Positions 1 to 5,051 of a stretch of 10,575 bases of DNA are shown here, one piece after another. Below the pieces are notes generated by a model that saw only the letters and a list, made by a program, of their open reading frames with translations, was not told the DNA's origin and did no database searches. The stretch is from JBFHRB01 sp041591915 (lineage in GTDB: Bacteria; Actinomycetota; Nitriliruptoria; Nitriliruptorales; Nitriliruptoraceae). The stretch lies in NCBI GenBank assembly GCA_041591915.1, contig JBFHRB010000110.1:1-10575 (forward strand), read 5' to 3'. Within the stretch, counting starts at the first letter, position 1, and every line of letters begins with the position of its first letter. Position numbers and translations under genes: made by a program.

Positions 1-488
1 CCGACGTTGGTGGGGTGGAAGGTCTCGCCGATCCCCATGTCCTCGGCGACCTCGCGGAGGACCTCGTCGGCCGGGGTCGTGAGCGGCGTCTCGACCACGC
101 CCAGCATGCGTTCGGCCTGGTCGTAGTAGGGCGCGAGCTCGTCCCGCCAGTCGGTGATGTCGCGCCACTGGCCGTCCTCGTAGAACGCGTCGAGCGGCCG
201 GTACAGCGTGTTCGCGTAGACGAGGGAGCCCCCGCCCACGCCGGCGCCACTGAGGATCAGGACGTCCTTCAGGAACGTGATGCGCTGGATCCCCTTGAGG
301 CCCAGCCGGGGCAGCCAGAGGAAGTTCTTGGCGTCCCAGCTGTTCTTGGGCAGCGTGTCCTTCTCGAAGCGCCGTCCCGCCTCCATGACGCCGACCCGGT
401 AGCCCTTCTCGGTCAGCCGCAGCGCGCTCACGCTCCCGCCGAAGCCGCTGCCGATGATGATGACGTCGTAGTCGAAGTCCTGCGCCAC
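1..488 (-). CDS. ChoD-like GMC family FAD-dependent oxidoreductase (N-terminal part, runs off the left edge)
   Basis: This partial gene covers the first 162 residues of a flavoprotein of the glucose-methanol-choline (GMC) oxidoreductase family. The start is GTG at 488, with GGAGAG about 11 bases upstream. Residues 6-18 (DYDVIIIGSGFGG) form the FAD-binding Rossmann fold with the GSGFGG loop, and Glu36 (VMEAG) is the expected ribose-binding acid. A GAGVGGGSLVYANTLYRP block at about 81-98 and a DWRDELAPYYDQAERMLGVVE segment follow. The order and wording closely resemble mycobacterial ChoD, the putative cholesterol oxidase, as I remember it. The catalytic His/Asn pair lies in the missing C-terminal part, so activity cannot be judged. 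The substrate is probably a sterol or other hydrophobic alcohol, but that is inference; many ChoD-like proteins have no proven sterol activity. It is transcribed divergently from the MscS-type channel gene. Confidence 0.88.
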   Translation of the reverse strand, partial: MAQDFDYDVIIIGSGFGGSVSALRLTEKGYRVGVMEAGRRFEKDTLPKNSWDAKNFLWLPRLGLKGIQRITFLKDVLILSGAGVGGGSLVYANTLYRPLDAFYEDGQWRDITDWRDELAPYYDQAERMLGVVETPLTTPADEVLREVAEDMGIGETFHPTNV

Positions 489-543
489 GCGTGCTGCCTC
501 TCTCCGCGCCGCGGAGCGTACGGAGGCGCGCCGCCTGCCCGCG

Positions 544-549
544 CATCCT
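544..549 (-). promoter_or_regulatory. Candidate -10 element for the ChoD-like gene
   Basis: TAGGAT on the minus strand fits the actinobacterial TANNNT -10 pattern. It would place the transcript start near 537 and give a leader of about 50 bases. No good -35 hexamer is visible; the dyad at 560-586 occupies that place. Confidence 0.25.
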
Positions 550-559
550 AGCCGGTCGA

Positions 560-586
560 TGTTACAGGTCCGAGTGCCGTGTAACA
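560..586. promoter_or_regulatory. Inverted repeat TGTTACA-N13-TGTAACA, candidate operator
   Basis: TGTTACA (560-566) and its exact reverse complement TGTAACA (580-586) are separated by 13 bases. The arms are AT-rich in very GC-rich surroundings. The repeat lies between the divergent ChoD-like and MscS genes. A possible -10 hexamer, TAGGAT on the minus strand (549-544), lies just downstream of the dyad toward the ChoD-like gene, so a bound protein would cover its -35 region. A dimeric regulator of the TetR or GntR kind is the natural guess. The regulator is not in this window. Confidence 0.45.
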
Positions 587-633
587 CGCGGCTCGCTCCG
601 CGGGTCGGGGTGGTCTGCGAGACTCCCGGCGAC

Positions 634-656
634 GGGACGCCGAACTGCGGCGTCTC
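634..656. promoter_or_regulatory. GC-rich dyad upstream of the MscS-type gene
   Basis: GACGCCG (636-642) and CGGCGTC (648-654) are exact reverse complements around a 5-base loop (AACTG). The stem can be extended by one G-U and one G-C pair. It sits just upstream of the candidate -10 TACGAT (673-678), so it may be a protein-binding dyad or a hairpin in a longer transcript. With such high GC a chance match is quite possible. Confidence 0.2.
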
Positions 657-672
657 CGCGACGCGGGCGCCG

Positions 673-678
673 TACGAT
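673..678 (+). promoter_or_regulatory. Candidate -10 element for the MscS-type gene
   Basis: TACGAT fits TANNNT and lies 28 bases before the GTG start. The predicted transcript would begin near 685 and contain the GAGGAGG ribosome binding site at 695-701. No convincing -35 is seen. Confidence 0.25.
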
Positions 679-706
679 CGGGCCGCGACGCTGTGAGGAG
701 GGCACC

Positions 707-1633
707 GTGGAGTGGCTGAGCGAGACGCTCGGCTTCGACGCGACGCAGACGAAGATCGCGCAGACCGCGTTCCTCTTCCTCGCGCTGTTCGGCCTCCGGT
801 TCGCCGCCCGCAGGTTCGTCAACCGTCGGGTCGACGACCTGGACGTGGCCTACCGGGCGAGGAAGTCCCTGGGCTACATCTTCGTGGCCGTCGCGATCCT
901 CGCACTGATCATCATCTGGCTCGAGCCGCTGGGCAACGTCGGCACGTTCCTCGGCCTGACCTCGGCCGGCCTCGCGATCGCCCTCAGCGACCTCCTGAAG
1001 AACATCGCCGGGTGGGTCTACGTCGTGTGGCGCCGCCCCTTCCGGGTGGACGACCGGATCGAGGTCAACGGCATCCGCGGCGACGTCGTCGACATCCGGC
1101 TGTTCCGCACCACCCTGCTCGAGATCGGGAACTGGGTCGACGCCGACCAGTCGACCGGGCGCATCGTCCACGTGCCGAACGGCCAGTTCCTCGTGCACGC
1201 GGTGGAGAACTCGACCGAGTCGTTCCCCTACATCTGGCACGAGGTGCCCGTCCTCGTCACGTTCGAGTCCGATTGGCGGCTGGCCGAGCAGTTGATGCTC
1301 GATGGGCTGACCCCGCTGACCGAAGGTGTCGTCGAGCAGGCGCGCGCCTCGATCCGACAGGCTGCCAGGGACTACAAGATCCGCTACACGCACCTCACCC
1401 CGACCGTGTACGTCTCGGTCCGTGACAGTGGGGTCCTGCTCACCGGCCGGCTGCTCGTGCCGGTTCGCCAGCGGCGGTCGTACGACCAGCGTGCCTGGCG
1501 CGTGATCCTCGAGGCCTTCGAGGCGACCGACCGCGTCGAGCTCGCGTACCCGACCGTGCGGGACTACACCCTCGTCCCCGACGAGCAGGCCGGGCGGGGC
1601 GGCGTGGCCGCGTCGGAGGCATTCGGTCCCTGA
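707..1633 (+). CDS. MscS-family mechanosensitive channel protein
   Basis: This 308-residue membrane protein is probably a small-conductance mechanosensitive channel that releases solutes on osmotic downshock. GTG at 707 is preferred because a strong ribosome binding site (GAGGAGG, 695-701) sits five bases upstream. The open frame extends back to 491, but that part is Arg-rich and without a protein signal. Hydrophobic segments lie at about 17-32, 54-72 and 76-108; the last, rich in Gly and Ala, is the pore helix. It runs into the MscS beta-domain signature PFRVDDRIEVNGIRGDVVDI (111-130), followed by HVPNGQF (155-161), which matches the family's conserved PN turn. The C-terminal half is the cytosolic domain. 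Family membership is clear; gating and ion selectivity are not deducible. It converges with the CBS-domain gene, the two stop codons being six bases apart. Confidence 0.88.
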   Translation: MEWLSETLGFDATQTKIAQTAFLFLALFGLRFAARRFVNRRVDDLDVAYRARKSLGYIFVAVAILALIIIWLEPLGNVGTFLGLTSAGLAIALSDLLKNIAGWVYVVWRRPFRVDDRIEVNGIRGDVVDIRLFRTTLLEIGNWVDADQSTGRIVHVPNGQFLVHAVENSTESFPYIWHEVPVLVTFESDWRLAEQLMLDGLTPLTEGVVEQARASIRQAARDYKIRYTHLTPTVYVSVRDSGVLLTGRLLVPVRQRRSYDQRAWRVILEAFEATDRVELAYPTVRDYTLVPDEQAGRGGVAASEAFGP

Positions 1634-1639
1634 GGGACC
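1625..1639. terminator. Short hairpin with the MscS stop codon as its loop
   Basis: GGTCCC (1625-1630) and GGGACC (1634-1639) are exact reverse complements, and the three-base loop is the TGA stop of the channel gene. The stem ends next to the stop codon of the convergent CBS gene (1642-1640). No U-tract follows on either strand. It could be a weak bidirectional terminator or a chance palindrome. Confidence 0.3.
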
Positions 1640-2020
1640 TCAACGGCTGGCGCGCAGCGCCTTGGACAGCCGTCGCATCGACACGACGCCGACCAGGCCG
1701 CCTTCCGCCACGACGGGCAGGTGTCGGAAGTCGCGGTCGATCATCAACGCCATCGCCGTCTCGGCGTCGGTGTCGCCGGTCGCGGTCATGGGGTCCTCGG
1801 TCATCCAGTTGCCGACCGTGGACTGGTGCGTGTCGATCCCCGCCGCACACGCCCGCAGGAGATCACGCTCGGTGAAGATGCCGACGAGCGCGTCTGCTTC
1901 GTCGAGGACGCACAGCGAGCCCACCCGGTTCTCGTACATCACACGTGCCGCATGTGACAGTGGTTCGTGTGGCTCGATCGTTGCGGCCTCGCCGTCGATC
2001 AGCTCCGCCAGCGTTGGCAT
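1640..2020 (-). CDS. Two-CBS-domain protein
   Basis: This small soluble protein (126 residues) is made almost entirely of a CBS-domain pair (Bateman module), which usually binds adenine nucleotides such as AMP, ATP or SAM and signals energy state. CBS1 spans about 8-62 and contains GIFTERDLL (47-55) with the nucleotide-contacting Thr50 and Asp53. CBS2 spans about 73-122; its equivalent motif GVVSMRRL has Arg117 where the ribose-binding Asp is usual, so only one canonical site may be present. The ATG at 2020 is chosen because a G-rich stretch (GGGGGG) ends four bases upstream; an in-frame TTG at 2056 has no such site. There is no attached enzyme or transporter domain, so its partner is unknown. 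It diverges from the M23 peptidase gene. Confidence 0.85.
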   Translation of the reverse strand: MPTLAELIDGEAATIEPHEPLSHAARVMYENRVGSLCVLDEADALVGIFTERDLLRACAAGIDTHQSTVGNWMTEDPMTATGDTDAETAMALMIDRDFRHLPVVAEGGLVGVVSMRRLSKALRASR

Positions 2021-2081
2021 CGGACCCCCCGGGCAGTTCCGGGGCGACGGTAGCAACGCCCTGCGTCACCCACGGCCCGAG

Positions 2082-2087
2082 TAGGCT
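2082..2087 (+). promoter_or_regulatory. Candidate -10 element TAGGCT for the M23-chelatase pair
   Basis: TAGGCT fits the actinobacterial TANNNT pattern and is embedded in the octamer AGTAGGCT, which recurs at 4973-4980 upstream of korA. The transcript would start near 2094, just before the AGAGGA site at 2109-2114. No clear -35 is seen. Confidence 0.3.
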
Positions 2088-2108
2088 GCTGGTCCTTCCT
2101 GCCACCGC

Positions 2109-2114
2109 AGAGGA
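2109..2114 (+). promoter_or_regulatory. Ribosome binding site pointing to a CTG start at 2121
   Basis: AGAGGA lies six bases before the in-frame CTG at 2121. No comparable site precedes the first standard start codon (GTG at 2160), whose upstream bases are pyrimidine-rich. This site is the main reason to suspect that translation of the M23 protein begins at 2121. Confidence 0.35.
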
Positions 2115-2159
2115 CACGCGCTGGGCCCCACCCGTCGGACCTTCCTCCTCGCGTCGGTC

Positions 2160-3182
2160 GTGATCCTGCTGGTCACGTCACTCGCGCCGATCGCGTCCGC
2201 CCAGAGCACCCAGCAGCGACTCGACCGCGCCCGCGTGGCCCGGCAGGAGGTCCAGGTCCGACTCGACCAGGCGGCCATCCGCCTCAACGAGATCGAGGTC
2301 GAGATGGCCCGTCTCGAGGCGCAGCGGGACGAGCTCCAGCAGCGGATCGACGGGCTCGAGCGCGAGTACGCGGCGGCGGCCGATCGCATCGCCCTGCGCA
2401 TCCGCGACATCTACAAGGGCAGCCGCCTCGACCCGGCCGCCCTGTTCGTCGCCGGCAAGGGCGTCGACGCGGCGCTGACCAGGGCCACCGTCGGGCGCCT
2501 GCTGATCCGCGGTGACGAGGCCGCCGCCGAGACGGCCACGAACGCCAGGGTCGAGGTCGCGGCCGCGAAGTTGCAGCTGGAGGCGGCCAACGCCGACCTC
2601 ATCGCCACGGTCGAGGAGCGGCGCCAGCTCGTCGAGCAGCTGACCGCGGATCTCGAGGAGGCGCAGGAGCTCGAGAGCGAGCTGCAGGCGCAGCGCAACG
2701 TCGAGATCGAGGAGGAGCGGCGACGAGCAGCCGCAGAGGCAGCTCGCCGCGAGGCGGAGCGCCAGGCCGCGATCCGAGCTGCCGGGGGCTACGCCTGTCC
2801 GGTCGCCCAGCCGAACTCGTTCACCAACACCTGGGGCGCGCCCCGCTCGGGTGGCCGCCGACACCGAGGCACCGACATCCTCGCCCCGCGCGGGCTGCCG
2901 GTGTACGCGATCGTCGGCGGGACGCTCGACATCCGCAGCCCGGGCCGCAATGCCGGCCTGTGGGCGATCCTGCGAGGCGTCGACGGTGACCAGTACTGGT
3001 ACATGCACCTCGATGGCTGGGCGGTCGGCGACGGGGCGCGGGTGACCGCGGGCCAGCTCATCGGCTTCAACGGTGACACCGGCAACGCCCGCGGCACGAC
3101 CCCCCACGTCCACTTCGAGCAGCATCCGGGCGGCGGGGGAGCGGTGAACCCGTACTTCCTGCTGAAGAAGCTCTGTGGCTGA
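2160..3182 (+). CDS. Secreted coiled-coil M23 (LytM) peptidase, EnvC/RipC-like layout
   Basis: This is a probable cell-wall hydrolase, or activator of one, acting outside the membrane. From GTG 2160 it has 340 residues: the end of a signal peptide with a likely cleavage after ASA (residue 14), a long charged helical region (about 17-205) that should form coiled coils, and an M23 domain (about 211-336). The zinc and catalytic residues are all present: His235 and Asp239 in HRGTD, His283 in YMHLDG, and His316/His318 in HVHFE. It should therefore be an active endopeptidase, unlike degenerate EnvC-type activators. GTG 2160 is the first standard start, but it cuts off the basic n-region of the signal peptide. 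The in-frame residues LGPTRRTFLLASV from CTG 2121 supply it and follow a good ribosome binding site, so the true start is probably 2121. The gene overlaps the chelatase gene by eight bases. Confidence 0.85.
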   Translation: MILLVTSLAPIASAQSTQQRLDRARVARQEVQVRLDQAAIRLNEIEVEMARLEAQRDELQQRIDGLEREYAAAADRIALRIRDIYKGSRLDPAALFVAGKGVDAALTRATVGRLLIRGDEAAAETATNARVEVAAAKLQLEAANADLIATVEERRQLVEQLTADLEEAQELESELQAQRNVEIEEERRRAAAEAARREAERQAAIRAAGGYACPVAQPNSFTNTWGAPRSGGRRHRGTDILAPRGLPVYAIVGGTLDIRSPGRNAGLWAILRGVDGDQYWYMHLDGWAVGDGARVTAGQLIGFNGDTGNARGTTPHVHFEQHPGGGGAVNPYFLLKKLCG

Positions 3183-3921
3183 GGCCAGGCCCGCCGTCCT
3201 CGTCGTCGCGCACGGCTCAGCCCACACGTCCGCGAACGACGAGCACCACGAGGTCGTGTCGGCACTCGAGGAGCGGCTCGGCGTGGCCGCCTTCGCCGGG
3301 TTCCTCGAGCGCGCGGACCCGGCGGCAACCGGCATGGCGGCCGACCTGGCCGTGCGCGGTCACCGCCCGATCGTCGTTGCGCCCGCCCTGCTCTTCTCGG
3401 CCTTCCACGCGAACGAGGACGTCCCGCTCGTCGCCGGGGCCGCCCGCGATGCCGGCTGCCCCGACGTCCTCACCGCCGACGTGCTGGGACCCGACCCCCG
3501 ACTGGTCGAGCTCGCGACTCAGCGCGTGGCCGACGTCCTCGGGGGCGGGGTCGAGCCCGAGGACGGCCTGCTCGTCGTCGGGACCGGGACCTCGGACGTC
3601 CGAGCGCAGCGGGAGTTCGCCCTCACCGCCGCCGCGCTGGGGCGATCGGCCGGCCTCGCACGACACACGCACGCCTTCGCCTCGCTCGCGGAGCCAGACG
3701 TCGCGACGGCCGTGGCGAGGTTGCAGGCCCAGGGCGTGCGACGCCTCGTGCTGTTCGCCTGGAACCTCTACGGAGGCGTCCTCTTCGACCGGGCCGCGCT
3801 GGAGGCCCGTGCGGCAGCCGAGGCGCATGGGGTCAGCGTCGTCGATGCAGGTCGCTTCGGCCCGGACCCGGTCGTGGTCGGCCTGATCGCGGCACGGTGC
3901 CTCGCGGCGCTGAACGACTGA
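3175..3921 (+). CDS. CbiX/SirB-like class II chelatase family protein
   Basis: This 248-residue soluble protein has the two-lobed fold of class II chelatases (CbiX, SirB), which insert Co or Fe into sirohydrochlorin or related tetrapyrroles for cobalamin and siroheme. The N-terminal lobe has AHGSAH with His13 and LLFSAFHANEDVP with His78, the two expected metal/catalytic histidines. GFLERADP (42-49) is also typical. In the C-terminal lobe the matching positions read VVGTGTSD and LFAWNLYGG, without histidines, so only one active site remains, as is usual for long forms. It starts at GTG 3175, eight bases inside the end of the M23 gene, with GAAGAAG just upstream; the two are probably translationally coupled. 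No other tetrapyrrole gene is nearby, so the natural substrate is uncertain. A strong hairpin begins within its stop codon. Confidence 0.8.
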   Translation: MAEARPAVLVVAHGSAHTSANDEHHEVVSALEERLGVAAFAGFLERADPAATGMAADLAVRGHRPIVVAPALLFSAFHANEDVPLVAGAARDAGCPDVLTADVLGPDPRLVELATQRVADVLGGGVEPEDGLLVVGTGTSDVRAQREFALTAAALGRSAGLARHTHAFASLAEPDVATAVARLQAQGVRRLVLFAWNLYGGVLFDRAALEARAAAEAHGVSVVDAGRFGPDPVVVGLIAARCLAALND

Positions 3922-3943
3922 GGGGCGCCACGCGGGCGCCCCT
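3921..3943. terminator. Strong GC hairpin terminator between convergent genes
   Basis: AGGGGCGCC (3921-3929) and GGCGCCCCT (3935-3943) are perfect reverse complements with a five-base loop, ACGCG. The stem begins at the last base of the chelatase stop codon and lies 23 bases past the end of the convergent dehydrogenase gene, so it can serve both strands. It lacks a U-tract, as is common for actinobacterial terminators. Confidence 0.7.
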
Positions 3944-3966
3944 CTCGCGCCGGCGGTGCCAGCTGC

Positions 3967-4926
3967 TCAGACCAGGCCGAGCGGGTCCTCGCCCGCGTAG
4001 ACGCGGCGGAGGTTCTCCCACACGCGGCCCGTGATGGCGACGACGCTCTCGACGGAGGCCCCGGCGACGTGGGGCGTCAGGACGGCGGTGTCGATGCCGT
4101 GCAGTGGGTGGCGCGGGGGCGCGGGCTCGACGGCGTAGACGTCCGTCGCCGCACCGTGGAGGCGCCCTTCGCGCAACGCCTCGGCGACGGCTGCCTCGTC
4201 CCACACCTCGCCACGCGCCGCGTTGACGACGACGGCGGTCGGCTTCAGCTGCGACAGGACCCCCGCGTCAACCAGATGGCGGGTGTCGTCCGTCAGGGCG
4301 ACGGCGAGGACGAGCGCGTCGGCCTCCTGGAAGAGGTCGTCGACGGGCCGGTACGCCAGCCCGTGCGCTGCCTCGAACTCGGCCGGGCGGCGGGTCCGGG
4401 TCCAGTAGCGCAACTCGCATCCGAACGGGCGGAGCCGGATCGCCGTCTCGCGGGCGATGTCGCCCATGCCGACGAGTCCCACCACCTTGCCGCGCAGTTC
4501 GAACCGGGCGTGGCCGAACTGCTCCCAGCGCCCTGCGTGCATGGCCCGATCGGCGTGCACGAAGCCGCGGAAGGTCGACAGCAGTGCCCAGACGATCCAC
4601 TCGGCGACGCCGATCGCGTTCATTCCGGCGCAGTTCGCGACCGGGATCCCGGCGGCGCGACAGGCTCCGACGTCCACGCCGTCGAGGCCGACCGCGGGCA
4701 TCTGGACGAGCCGGCACGTCGGGGCGAGAGCCTCGACGACCCCGGCCTCCACCCGATGGGTCGACGACCAGTCGGCGACGCAGAACGCGGCGCCTCGAGC
4801 GATCTCGACGGCGTTCCCGTCGACGCCGACCGTCATGACCTCGATGCCATCGGGGACGTGCGGGCTGACCCCCCCGGCGGGCAGCGGGGCGAGGACGGCG
4901 ACGTGGCCGGTGGGCGCGGAGGGCAC
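3967..4926 (-). CDS. D-isomer-specific 2-hydroxyacid dehydrogenase
   Basis: This cytosolic NAD(P)-dependent enzyme (319 residues) reduces a 2-oxoacid to a D-2-hydroxyacid or the reverse. The start is GTG at 4926, with CCGGAG seven bases upstream; longer in-frame openings run into korA and are rejected. The nucleotide-binding loop is GMGDIA (153-158), with Ala where the third Gly is usual. The second strand ends YWTRTRR (174-180), whose Arg cluster hints at NADPH over NADH. The catalytic set is complete: Arg238 in NAARGE, Glu267 in YAVEP and His286 in TPHVAG. N-terminal substrate loop: MPAVGLDGVD (76-85). The substrate cannot be read from sequence; glyoxylate, hydroxypyruvate or phosphoglycerate are family options, though the length argues against full-length SerA. 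It is divergent from korA and shares a 125-base control region with it. Confidence 0.9.
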   Translation of the reverse strand: MPSAPTGHVAVLAPLPAGGVSPHVPDGIEVMTVGVDGNAVEIARGAAFCVADWSSTHRVEAGVVEALAPTCRLVQMPAVGLDGVDVGACRAAGIPVANCAGMNAIGVAEWIVWALLSTFRGFVHADRAMHAGRWEQFGHARFELRGKVVGLVGMGDIARETAIRLRPFGCELRYWTRTRRPAEFEAAHGLAYRPVDDLFQEADALVLAVALTDDTRHLVDAGVLSQLKPTAVVVNAARGEVWDEAAVAEALREGRLHGAATDVYAVEPAPPRHPLHGIDTAVLTPHVAGASVESVVAITGRVWENLRRVYAGEDPLGLV

Positions 4927-4970
4927 GTTGAGACTCCGGGGATCCGGTTGGCGAGCGGCATGCGGGGTGG

Positions 4971-4976
4971 ACAGTA
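4971..4976 (-). promoter_or_regulatory. Candidate -10 element for the 2-hydroxyacid dehydrogenase
   Basis: TACTGT on the minus strand fits TANNNT and would give a leader of about 38 bases. It overlaps the plus-strand TAGGCT (4975-4980) by two bases, so the two divergent promoters could not both be occupied at once. No clear -35 is seen. Confidence 0.2.
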
Positions 4977-4980
4977 GGCT
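4975..4980 (+). promoter_or_regulatory. Candidate -10 element TAGGCT for the korAB leader
   Basis: TAGGCT sits within AGTAGGCT (4973-4980), the same octamer found upstream of the M23 gene. A transcript starting near 4987 would carry the ribosome binding site of the leader ORF at its very 5' end and the whole structured leader. No good -35 is seen. Confidence 0.3.
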
Positions 4981-5000
4981 CGCGCGCGGGAGGTTGAGCA

Positions 5001-5037
5001 GCGTGGCCACTCCCTGCGAGCGGCCACGCCCAGGGAG
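5001..5037 (+). promoter_or_regulatory. Structured korA leader able to hide its ribosome binding site
   Basis: Two helices can form. Helix A pairs GCGTGGCC (5001-5008) with GGCCACGC (5022-5029). Helix B pairs CTCCCTG (5010-5016), in the loop of A, with CAGGGAG (5031-5037), which contains most of the korA Shine-Dalgarno sequence (AGGGAGAGG, 5032-5040). Together they would be a pseudoknot; with only one base between the strands on two sides it would be tight, so A and B may instead compete. Helix B would block korA initiation. All pairings are exact and read directly from the sequence; the regulatory role is inference. Confidence 0.4.
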
Positions 5038-5047
5038 AGGTTCTTGA
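5003..5047 (+). CDS. Candidate 14-codon leader peptide upstream of korA
   Basis: This short frame begins at GTG 5003 and encodes MATPCERPRPGRGS. A good ribosome binding site, GGGAGG (4988-4993), lies nine bases upstream. Its TGA (5045-5047) is four bases before the korA ATG, so terminating ribosomes could restart there. The korA Shine-Dalgarno sequence lies inside its codons 10-13. The single Cys codon (5015-5017) overlaps the strand that can sequester that site. A ribosome pausing there would open the site, and KorB needs four cysteines for its Fe-S cluster. Cysteine-responsive leader ORFs are known in mycobacteria, though those usually carry consecutive Cys codons. Short frames are common in high-GC DNA, so this needs comparative or ribosome-profiling support. 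Confidence 0.4.
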   Translation: MATPCERPRPGRGS

Positions 5048-5051
5048 CCCC

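Noticed and set aside
491..706. Upstream extension of the MscS-type gene
   Set aside because: The added residues are Arg-rich without homology signal, and a strong ribosome binding site directly precedes GTG 707.
2021..2056. TTG start for the CBS-domain protein
   Set aside because: ATG 2020 has a G-rich ribosome binding site and begins the first conserved CBS-protein residues.
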